Shown here: positions 33,099 through 43,912 of the stretch, piece by piece
Position numbering within the stretch: position 1 is the first letter of the stretch
How the letters are laid out: the number at the start of each line of letters is the position of its first letter
Origin: Garcia nutans
Lineage: Eukaryota; Streptophyta; Magnoliopsida; Malpighiales; Euphorbiaceae
DNA: 64,000 nt
Assembly: GCA_947685225.1 (NCBI GenBank)
Contig: CANTUV010000004.1
Span: 11,377,001-11,441,000, forward strand
Reading direction: 5' to 3'
Position numbers and translations under genes: made by a program
The notes under the pieces: generated by a model
Databases searched by the model: none
Told to the model about the DNA's origin: nothing
The model's input: only the letters and a program-made list of their open reading frames with translations

Positions 33099-36000
33099 TT
33101 TTTTTTGTCTGGAGTCTAAATAATCACCCTTTAATTAATGACTTTGGATAGTCTACATATCTATACATAGAAATTGGGCTAGGAACTACGGGGGTTCTAT
33201 GGCCCAGCCCCCAAGTGCTATGTATGACCCATCTTATTTAACACACTCAAGTGTCTTAGGTTGGATTTGGTTAGGATATTTGATTTATTAGGTTGATTCA
33301 AATCGACAAGATAAGCAGCCTGACCTGATGTAATCTGTTAGGCTAAACAAATACATTATACATTTATATTTATTTGAATGAAACTGTATACATAATTTTT
33401 TATAATTAATAATAAATAACTGATGAATTAATAATAAAATAATAAATTCAATGACTATTATTTTTCATCAAATAAATAATATTATATTCAGTTTTACATT
33501 AAAAAATAGCTATTATTAAGATAATAATTTTTATTATATTTTAGATTATGATATTTAAAAAATAAATCTCACTTTTAATTGTTAAAATTAAATTTATCTT
33601 TATGTTTAAGTATTAAAAATTTTTAAATAACTTAATCTCTTAAAATTCTTCAAAACTTTTATATATAATTTAAAATATTAATTTATAAATTAAAATTTTT
33701 ATATAACTTTAGACAATTTATATCTAAAATTAATTGTAAAATTTATTAAAAAAAATTAAGCTAACCTATATATTGACATGATATATGTGAATATATAAAA
33801 GATATAAAAGCAAATAAATCATGCTAAGTTGTTATTTTTTAAGTTTCGATATAATACAGTATAACACAACTAATTTATTTGAGCTCATATGGTATGACAC
33901 CAAAAAATCATAAATATAATGAATTTAGGCTCAACTGGCATAACGAGAATCGATTATCTTATATGTATATATATGTATGCTCTCTCTCATAAATCAAATT
34001 AATTTTCTGAATGACTATTGACGGTGCTCTAATGTCTATACAGTATAAATTAGACAACAAATTATATTATTTTTAACTAATCCATTATTAACATAATTGA
34101 AACAACCAATCTTCAATTAAATAATGTAAATAAAGATTTTATTTTTAATTCACATATGATTAATTTAGGATTAATTAAAATAAAAGGTGACATGTTAAGA
34201 TATTATTAAAAAAATTTAAGCATAGCACTTTTTAAAATTAATTTAATAATATCATTAATTCAACCTCACACAATATGGAATAAAAAAAATACAAAACCTC
34301 CAATTTTTTAGGGGGATCAAGCATGATTTTTTTTTAATAATTTTTTTAAAAAGGAGTGGGGATGAGGTTTCTCTGTTGGCCCATTTATGGGAACAGTGGA
34401 GACTTATGGTGTTGTTTGTTTGGGGTTGGGTGGGGAGGAAAGAGAGTTAATTTAATGGATTATTGCCATTGGTCGCTTTGAACACGTCTAAACCCGCGTT
34501 CCTGCCTCTAATGAGAGTAACCTGCACTACACGTGGCCGTTTACCTACAATTACACACACAAAATCTAAGTCACATCATCCACTTTGCCCCACACGGCCT
34601 TAAATTCCCTCCCCCAATCCAATTCTCTTTCTTTTAAATTTCTATTCTTTCATCCCATGCTATGCTATAGATTTTTAGCTTTCTTTTCTGGCGTATGACG
34701 ATTGCAAATTTTAAGCTAATTCGGTTTGACTATTTCTCCAATGCCAAACCTGTAGCAATGATTGCTATGTTTTTTCACTAAAAGTACCTGAAGGCAACAT
34801 TCACTTACATTTTCCATCTTTTTATCATTATTTTTATTATATATTACAACCACAAATTACAATTTCCCCTTGCTTTCATTTTTTAATTTTGCAAGTTTGG
34901 CTTTGCATAACTACTTTTTGTAATTACATTTCCCCCTTACTTTATTTCAAATTTTGCAAATTTGGCTTTGTATAATTCTACTAACTTAAATTTATTTATT
35001 TTTAATTAAATGTATTAATCAATATTTCGTTTAATTCATATCACCGGTTAGACATTATTATTGTAATTTAAAATGTCTTTATAGAGTGGATCGACTACTT
35101 GAATACTGTTAAAGGATTTAAATTAATTTTTTTTTATTAAGATCACAATTATTACCGATTCTTACTCATAATTAATCTGCAAAAATAAAATTAAAACAAT
35201 AAAGTTAATATTTAGACATCACACATAACAAATTACTTTCTTAAATGATCCAACCTGAAGAAGGGACATGTTTTTTTTTTATCAGACTAATCCAACTTGA
35301 AGGGATATGTTTTTCCATCACGCTACATCCTAAAGCAATACTCAAATTTAAAATTTTGAAAACCAAGTGCTTGCGATATATGTACTTGCAGCAAATTTAG
35401 AGTGAGATGAAGGAATTTAGAAGAATATAAATTATCTAAAAAATAATAACTTATTAGAAGTTTTCATGAGAATTGTCATAATATATGCTTTGATAATTAA
35501 GATTATCAAATTAATAAATTTAGCCTCATAAATGTTACTGTCAATAAAATCAATAATATTTAAAAAATATTAAATTTTAATATTTAATATATGAGTTTAG
35601 ATAACAGATATTCAAAGATATAAATTAGAATTCAATTGAATTCACAATAAATAATAAAAATATTATTTATATCTGTCTAAATTTATTTATTAACTATATA
35701 TATTTTATATAAATAGAGTGAAATGAGTTAAAAATTTTAGATCTGTTGCCATTCTTAATGAAGGGTGACCTGCATCATCACTACCATCACATTTAAAGGC
35801 GTTGAGTCCCTAACTAAAAACTAAAAATGGCAATAATCGATGAACACTATTTTATAAAAAGATTTTATGAAAACTTGACAGAATCTTTAGAATTTTTTTT
35901 TAAAAAAATAATTTTAAAGAGTTTCCGTTTTAGTTCTAACATCCAATGAGGATCTAACAACGTATCCTTGAGGATTATGTTAGTATTAGTGGACTAGTTT

Positions 36001-36320
36001 GCAGGTTAATGTCATGGATGACCCTAAGCCACTGAAAAGTTATAACATAATATGCAAACATTATTTTAATATCAATGGCTGAATTGATAAGGGCGATCTT
36101 TTTGTCATATGCCATTTCATATTCGTTCTCTAATAATAATAATAATATAATTCTTTTATCCGTAAAACACCACTGAATTGATAGTATTAATTAGAGCACC
36201 ACAACATTGATTCTTTATCAATCTTTTTTTTCATCAGAGTTCATTATCAATCTTACGCGTTGCATGGTGACTTGGAGGATAAAACTTCCTCATTGGATCT
36301 CCATTTCTCATCATTTTCGG
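33099..36320. other. AT-rich intergenic spacer
   Basis: No gene recognised. 34340-34700 stands out as less AT-rich and contains CCATTGG, a CACGTG at 34530-34535 and a C-rich stretch, resembling plant promoter sequence, but no reading frame follows. Confidence 0.5.
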
Positions 36321-36326
36321 TGTGGG

Positions 36327-36427
<101 letters not shown>

Positions 36428-36433
36428 TCAGTA

Positions 36434-36505
36434 TTTCTGAATCATTTCACAAACACACGCCCCGCGTGTTTAAATCATTTCACAAACACACGCCCCGCGT
36501 GTTTA
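36434..36505. repeat. Direct repeat with internal hairpin
   Basis: Two perfect tandem copies of an approximately 33-bp unit (AATCATTTCACAAACACACG plus CCCCGCGTGTTTA). Each can fold through AAACACACG and CGTGTTT. Confidence 0.85.
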
Positions 36506-36719
36506 ACCATACACACCCTCATGTATTTTCTAGCAGCTTCTGCCACCTTTAAAAAGTTCTTCAAAATTAAATAAGTCTAATACTAATGCCATGCTCGTAA
36601 AAATCAAAAGCCACTATGTTTATATATACATATGCTATACACACTTCAAATATATATACTCCAAATAATTCTTTATGCACATTTAACTATATAAAATCCA
36701 CAGCTGAAATTTTTAGTCA

Positions 36720-37110
36720 TTACATGTTTTTATATATATTGTATATAATTTGATAAATATGATGGAATCTATAAGAATAACTATATGGAACTTTTATATA
36801 TTTATCTATATGTTATATATGCTGCATATAATTTAAAAATGTGATAGATTATAGATTAAAAAAACATACAAATGATTTATATGACCATTTATATGTTAAA
36901 TATGATGCATATATATTGACAAATATAATCTTTTTGAAATGAAAAATTGTAAAAAAGTTTTATATAATCTTTTATATGTACATTTATATATTATATATAA
37001 TTTGATAAATATGATGGAATCCATAAAAAGAAACATATATAGCTTTTATATGGCCTTTTATAGGTTATATATGTTCTATATAAATTAATAAATATAATAG
37101 ATTCTAGATA
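36720..37110. repeat. AT-rich minisatellite
   Basis: About four diverged copies of a roughly 90-110 bp unit containing TATATGTTATATATG, followed by AATTTGATAAATATGATGGAAT or variants. Confidence 0.65.
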
Positions 37111-37656
37111 AATGAACAGCTAAATATATAAATAAACATCTATACTTATCAAAAAGTCCCATTACCCCCTTCTGCGTTGCTTTGTGTTCGTCTTATAACA
37201 TACCTCTACATATTTAAAATGGTATTAATATGACCTTGGCTTTGTTATTTCTCTTCTCACCACTGGTGGTGTATTACACGCACATGAAAAACCATATTTT
37301 CCCTGTTTAATAAAAACTTTTACTTCTAAAATTAGGTAAAACCAAGAACTCTTTCACTAGCAATTTTGAGAAGCAAAAAAGAGGACAGAGGACAAAGCGA
37401 CTGTATTTTGGATGAGATTAGAGAACTTGCCATGAGAGTGTTGACTGAGCACCAAACTTTGAGTTGTGGTTTGTTTAAGGGTATTACTGAAGAGTTTTGA
37501 GTTAGGGTTTCAGGATTGTGATGGTTAGAGTTTAAGGATAAGTTGAAAATAATTAGCATGTATAGTTCAATGGAAAATAATTACAATATAAAAATACAAA
37601 TAATTTTCTTTTTCAAACAATAAAATGGAGGAAATAAAACATAAAGAGAGAAAGAA
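37111..37656. other. Spacer left of element 1
   Basis: No gene recognised. The 75-residue open frame at 37332-37559 (minus) has no recognisable motif. The five bases before the LTR (AAGAA) have no matching copy after the second LTR. Confidence 0.5.
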
Positions 37657-38840
37657 TGTAATATCCCAAAATGTGCCCTAGAAGTATTGATATAATTGTT
37701 ATTTCATTTGAATCTAATGTATATGTGTTATTAAAAAAGGAAAAGATTATTTAAAGAGAATGTATATGTTGTATATATGATAATATATGTAACATATATG
37801 TTGGTCAAAATGGTGGGTCAAGGTAAGAAGATATTTAATTTGTGAAGTGTGAAGTTACTAAAAAGGGCAAATGAATGATATAAGAGTTGGAATGTTTTAA
37901 AGAGGGTATTTTAGTCATTTTCATTTTGAATTGTTTGGTGGAGATTTAAAGAGAAGAGGAAGTTGACTTTTCTCATTTTTCTTCTTCTTTCCTTTCTCTT
38001 TCCATGGCCGGCCACCCTATAGCAAGAGAGAGCAAGTTTTGTTTTGATGTTCAAGCTCAAAATTGAAAGGGTTTTCAAGTGATTAAGTGAAACTCCAAGA
38101 GGTTTTATGTAACACCCCATCTTAGCCTACGTTTATAGACCAAGATGGACTGTTATCTCAAGGTGATTGTGTCTTAATATTTTACTTAGCCAATTTTAAG
38201 TACAGATTTTAAAAAAATTTTGCCATAACCTCCCCTAAAACTGGACGTCCCAAGTGTCGACAAAACTGATTTTTCTTATTTTTGAAAACATTTTTACACC
38301 AACCAATGCGAATACAAACAAATTCAATACACTCCCAATGATCCACCCTTATAACCTCAACTACAATCCTGCAAGAGGAATTCACACTTCTATATTCACA
38401 ACCCAACTCAATTCAAAACCATACAGTTATTATACATTACTAGACTTACATGTTACATCAAGTTATCTCTTTGTATTGTTCAAATAAGTACATGCCAGTT
38501 TCTAATACCAAAATACAAAATGAAGAACACCACCTAAACTTCTTGATGACCCGCAAATCGCAGCACTCTTCTGCTCGCTACTGGCTCCTTGCTAATAACC
38601 TACGAGTTTAGAAGAAACTAAACTCGCTAAGCATTGCTTAGTGGGTACTTTAACTAATTACGAAAAATAAATAATAAAAGCATAATGCATTTTTAAAATC
38701 AATGAGTCGTATTGAAAAATAATATAACAGTAACAACAATCCATACATGTCATATATTCAGTTATTATCATTTTATCATTTCGCTCCACAAGGTAATTAC
38801 GAATACACCAAACTCAAAATGAGGCCTCGTATAGAGTTAC

Positions 38841-39012
38841 GCGTGGTCTTGACCTCACACGACTAATTGCCATGGTCTTGGTCTCACACGATATAACTGC
38901 GTGGTCTTGACCTCACACGACTAATTGCCATGGTCTTGGTCTCACACGATATAACTGCGTGGTCTTGGTCTCACACGACTAGTTGCCATGATCTTGACCT
39001 CACACGATATAA
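38841..39012. repeat. 58-bp minisatellite in solo LTR
   Basis: Three copies with 58-bp period (starts 38841, 38899, 38957). Each is made of two related halves: CGTGGTCTTGACCTCACACG and CATGGTCTTGGTCTCACACG. Confidence 0.9.
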
Positions 39013-39505
39013 TCCCCATTCCAGACCGGTTTTACTCATTTACCGAGTAGAGCATATATAACATTTCATATATACACATTCACTTCATATATATATACCA
39101 CATATTCTCCATGTATATACAGTATATACTCACACAAATACCACATATACTCACATATGAATCATATGTATTCACATATATACCATATACACGCATATAT
39201 ATACCATATGAACAAAAGTTTGTAAAAATAAAATTTCTTTTATGTTAAAGTACCAAACCTTGCTTTTCCTTAGTCCTTATTCTATATCACTTCCTTTCCT
39301 TCCTTGTCTCCTTGATTTCCTTATAATCTTGTTTGTCACCAAACTCTTTCAATCAAAAGCCTTAAACTTTGGAAAAATCACCTCCTTCTTCCTTCTCTTA
39401 TGATTTGGACGAATTTACCATGCAAGAGAGGGCTTTTATACTTTCTTTCCTTAGCTTATTTTGATACAAATGGCAGCCATAAGTGGTGAATAGATGTTGA
39501 CTTCC

Positions 39506-39800
39506 AATTGGTACACCTTATAGCAAAAATGGCCACTTTTAATTGGTCCATTTGCCTTCTTCTAATTGGTACACCTTATAACAAAACATGGCCACTTTTA
39601 ATTGGTCCATTTGCCTTCTTCTAATTGGTACACCTTATAACAAAACATGGCCACTTTTAATTGGTCCATTTGCCTTCTTCTAATTGGTACACCTTATAAC
39701 AAAACAAGGCCACTTTTAATTGGTCCATTTGCCTTCTTCTAATTGGTACACCTTATAACAAAATATGGCCACTTTTAATTGGTCCACTTGCCTTCTTCTT
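39506..39800. repeat. 59-bp minisatellite in solo LTR
   Basis: Five copies (starts 39506, 39564, 39623, 39682, 39741) of a unit beginning AATTGGTACACCTTATA and containing ATGGCCACTTTTAATTGGTC. Most adjacent copies differ by one or two bases. Confidence 0.93.
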
Positions 39801-41744
39801 TTAACTTATTTATTTGGCAAGCCCTTAGGCTTCCTTTTATTCATATTTTGACCCCCTCAACTTTCTTGTGCTGTAATTTTATAGTCTAGGGTGTGAAAAA
39901 TATCAAAATACCCTCCAACGATTAATTGATTGTAACTTTTAAACCGTGCGTTTTCGTGAAAAATTGAAACCCATAGTTATGACCCGATTAATCTCGAGAA
40001 TATTCTTCCGGGGTCAGATATGGGCACTATTAAGAACTTTCGACACTTAATTTTTATCTTTACATAGTTGCCCCTAACTTTTGAGAAATTTCCACTTAGG
40101 TCCTTTTGATATCCCTTCTTGATCTTGCTGTCTTTCTTTATTAATATCTTTTTACTCACAACTCCAAATTAAGTAATTCTTTTTCCCACTGAAACTAGAC
40201 ATCCGGGGACATATTGTGTAAAAAAGTTCAGGTCAATCCGAGCTATATCTGAATTTTGACGGTCCTTCGAAGTCAAGCCTACTATGCTGTCCTGAGGCAG
40301 CTTGCACATTGTCTACTAAATCCATCATATCTTCTTCTTTACAACTCCAAATTGAGTAATTTCAAGTTATACATCTAGCTAAGACACAAATAAACAATTA
40401 AGTCTTCTTTAAGACTCTCTAATTCTGTCATTAACTTGGATGAAATTCAAGCTTAAGTTATAGGTCATGTTCTAAACTTCTTTGTTCTAAGCCTAAATCA
40501 TATCCTCTATGTCTGTTTCTTACCAATCTGGAATTCAGGATGTTACATTTTATTATTTTGGTAAGTTCTCTCTCTTGATTTCTTTTGTTTTCTTGAAGTA
40601 AGGTTTGAGTTTGATGGTAGATGTTTGAATTAGGAGTGTGTTGGTTGTAGTATGTTGAAGTATGTTTGATTTAATTAATTATGGTGTTGGTTTTAGTTTA
40701 AAGATAAGAAGTTAGGTTGGTGTTGGTGATGGAAGAGTAAGAGTTGTGTTTAGTGAAATTGTTTTCTGTTTTACAATTAGTAAAGGCTGTGACTTGTATG
40801 ATTTTTAATTAAATATAAAAAATGTTCTTGAAGTGAATTTTGGATATGTTGTTGCTTAGTGAGTCTAGTATTTGAGAAAAATAATTTGGGACCACGTTGA
40901 TTGAATTTAGTTTATGGAATTCACAAAGTTCAGAACTGCTGCCAGGATGCAGGGCAATTGGGGCAGTCTGGTTGGGTGAACTATTTGATCAAGATTTTGT
41001 GTTCAGTTTGATCTGAAATTTTAAAGGAATGATTTTAAGAGGTAAAATTTAGTTCTGTAAAAATTTTAGAATTTTTAGTCAAGTAGATTATTTTATACAA
41101 ATTTTCAAAATAAGGATAGAGTAGAGTCTAAAACCAGAATGTACTATTCATATGGTCATTTTGCTAATACTCCTTTTGGATTAGGTTGTGAAGAGGTTGA
41201 ATTGCCCTAGCTTAAGTGTTGAGGATTCTTGGAAGAGTAAGTGTATAGATTGGTGTGAGTTGGTTTTAAGGTAAGTACAAATTACATTATTTCATACATT
41301 CATATTATGTTGAGATTTAACATACATTTGATTGTAAATGTGTTAAGAAATTTAATGCATTATTAATGTATGTTTGGTATGATGTGAATGTTGTGATGAG
41401 TATGTAAAATATGTGTTAATACCATTGATTATATCCATTTGAATGATGAAATGAAATATGGAATATGAAATGTAAAAGATGTGATGATGAAATGAAATGT
41501 GAAAGATATGATATTATGAAGAATTGCCCTATTGTGATTTGAGATCATATGAGATATGAGGCCATGGTTATTGGCTATGATAATGCAAATGAAATATATA
41601 TAATGGAGGCATGGTTGCCTAATTAATTATGAGAAATGAAATGAAAAGAAATTGATAATGAGATAAATGAAATGATTGTGTGCCTAATATGTTTATTCAA
41701 TTTTCAGAGTTCTGGGTTTGGCGGCATGCCTATGAATCACTGGA

Positions 41745-41900
41745 TAGGTGAAATGACCGGGTCGTAAGCCGATTCCAGTTGAAAAATGTGAAATGTGATG
41801 TTTTTGAGGTGAAATGACCGGGTCGTAAGCCTCAAAAACAAATTACTAAAACTAGATTGGGTGAAATGACTGGGTCGTAAACTCAAATCTAGTTGATTAT
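41745..41900. repeat. Short tandem array in LTR of element 1
   Basis: Three diverged units with GTGAAATGACCGGGTCGTAA, each next to a short inverted pair (for example GATTCCAGT, TTTTTGAGG/CCTCAAAAA, CTAGATT/AATCTAG). It occupies the position held by CTTGAAGC arrays in element A type LTRs. A copy is at 49250-49400. Confidence 0.8.
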
Positions 41901-42187
41901 CCATGGATAAATGTATTGATGATTATGATTATAGACCAAAACAGTAACTCTGAACTTTGAATAGCATATTAGATTATTTTTGGGCCCATGCTTGTGTTTG
42001 TTTAAATGTGACTATTGAATGGTGAAACAAATGAATAATGAGATGACTACTATACATACATTATTGAAACCGGTAAGATTTGAAATATAATATTCTCTTG
42101 AATTGATCTTGAATCTTTATTGTGTGACATTAGCATGGCATTAAAGCATCATAGCACTGTAATTTGTACAACTAAGCCGTTGGCTTA

Positions 42188-42209
42188 GCGCGAATGTGAT
42201 TCTTCGCGC
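42188..42209 (+). other. Conserved LTR stem-loop, compensated variant
   Basis: GCGCGAA...TTCGCGC. Relative to the GCGCGAT...ATCGCGC form elsewhere, the innermost pair is switched from T-A to A-T, so pairing is kept. Duplicated at 49694-49715. Confidence 0.75.
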
Positions 42210-42736
42210 AGGTGACAGGGAAGAACCAGAGAGTTCCTCTAGGCCGAGTCAAGTCTAGATTTTGAGGTGTTGATAGTGGGCTTAAAGATCAAAGACTGAC
42301 TGCCAAAGAAATGTATAAATTTTATGGGTTGTAAAACTTGAGTTTGGATATATATGAATTTGTAAATATTTTTATTTTCCGCTGTATAGTGAACAAATAT
42401 TTTATCTACTGTATTTTATAATAAACCTTTACTTTATGTTGTACTAGAAGTGTAAATCCTTTTTGCAGGTTGTAGTTGAGGTTATAAGGGGGATTTATTG
42501 GGAGTGTACTGAGAATGATTTTGTTTGCATTGGTTTGTGTAAAATGTTTTTAAAAATCAGAAAAAAAAACCAGTTTTGTCGACACTTGGGACTAAATTTT
42601 TAGGCAAAACTATGGCAAAATTTCTGTAAAAATCGGAACTAAAAATTTGACTAAGTAAAATTGGTAGCAACATTAGGATAGTGTGGCGCCTCTACTCGGC
42701 TTACATATGTAGGTCGGGAAGGGGTGTTACAATTTT

Positions 42737-42748
42737 TGGTATCAGAGC
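42737..42748 (+). other. Primer binding site of element 1
   Basis: TGGTATCAGAGC, complementary to the 3' end of plant initiator tRNA-Met, 5 bp after the LTR end. Confidence 0.93.
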
Positions 42749-42898
42749 CTAGGTTTGAGATTCTCAACCTAGGTCAATTGTAAGAAAAAGAATATTTTGA
42801 TTTTTAAAGTGGGTTTTTGAGTAAAATACATGTTTTGGTATGGCAGTCTTTGATCTTTAATGAGGAATATTCTGCTGTGTTTGCAGATATAGGTAGAG

Positions 42899-43912
42899 AT
42901 GGCATCTCATTCACGACAGTCTGTTGAGGGTAGTGCGGAAAGTGTAGCTCCTGAAGAGAGTAGAGAGGGAGCTGGGATTGAGAGGGTTAGTGAGGCACCT
43001 GTTTTTGTGCCAGAGAGATCAGCTACTGAGGAGGCTCCACCGGGTTGGTTAAGGCATATGGTAGAACTGTTGAGGGGAGCTCCAGTGCAGCCACCACCAC
43101 CACCACCACAGCCTCAGATGCCGGTAAGACATTATGACAATTTAAGAAAATATGGGGCTGAAGATTTCTTGGGCACTACCGATCCTGCAGTGGCTGAGCA
43201 GTGGTTGGATAAGGTACAGAGAATATTCATACAGTTGCAAGCCACTTCGGATGAGAAATTTGACTATGCCAGATCCCTCCTGCAGAAAGATGCCTATGAT
43301 TGGTGGAAGACAGTTCCTCATGCTATGGATGATCCACCTACATTGTCCTACAGTGATTTTCTACGGGAGTTTGAGCTGAAATATACTCCGAGGGAGTATA
43401 AAGATGTGAAAAAGATGGAATTTTTGAATTTGAAGCAGAACAGCCGGACTGTGACAGAATATGAGGTCGAATTCATCCGGTTGAGTCACTATGCTGGAGA
43501 TATTATTTCAGACGAGATAGACTGGTGTAGAAGATTTGAGGCGGGTTTGAGACCCTCTATTATGTGTCTTGTGGCTGGTTCTAGATACCAGGATTTTTCC
43601 CAGCTTGTTGCAGCAGCTAGGAGTGTGGAAAGAGCCCAGGGTATTGCAGCAGTTGCTACTGAGGAAGAGACCAGGGTAAGGAGATCCCAGTTTGAGACAG
43701 GGTCTTCATCTATGAAGAGGGGTCGAGGAGGTTTTGTTCTGAGAACCAGTAGAACCCTGAGACAGTTGGGTAGATCAGTTCAGTATCAGAGACAGAGGCC
43801 GAGACCGGCAGCTTCTGTAGCTAGTGCTCCCACCCCTGTGGTTCAGAGGTCTACTCCACCTGTATGTGAGCATTGTGGTAAGACCCATAGGGGGTGTTTG
43901 TTGGAAGATTAG
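42899..43912 (+). pseudogene. Gag of element 1
   Basis: 337 residues. The N-terminus is Pro/Glu-rich (poly-Pro near residues 60-70). The retrotransposon gag core follows at about residues 95-240 (YDWWKTVPHAMDDPPTLSY, FIRLSHYAGDIISDEI, RRFEAGLRPSIM). A basic Arg-rich stretch comes next, then the first half of a Cys/His motif. The frame is broken near 43890 by what looks like one extra G in a G run, compared with the element A copy. The ATG lies 150 bp after the primer binding site and matches the gag start of element A. Confidence 0.88.

Larger units (their letters stand above)
38108..40547 (-). mobile_element. Solo LTR inside the 5' LTR of element 1
   Basis: 2440 bp, plus strand TGTAACACCCC...GGATGTTACA, with a perfect 5-bp duplication TTTTA (38103-38107 and 40548-40552); the intact LTR has one copy. 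It is oriented opposite to its host. Its first 170 bp resemble the reverse complement of the end of the host LTR, so it is a related but distinct family. No coding sequence. Confidence 0.95.
37657..42731 (+). repeat. 5' LTR of element 1 (split)
   Basis: Blocks 37657-38107 and 40553-42731 align with the intact LTR at 47606-50237. It includes a CCGGGTCGTAAGC array (41745-41900) and the stem-loop 42188-42209, which reads GCGCGAA/TTCGCGC. Confidence 0.95.

Noticed and set aside
37332..37559. 75-residue minus-strand frame left of element 1
   Set aside because: No motif, no promoter signal and composition like the surrounding spacer.
42737..42748. Possible tRNA-Met gene
   Set aside because: Only the 12-nt complement of a tRNA 3' end is present beside an LTR, which is a primer binding site. 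No tRNA gene was seen in the window.
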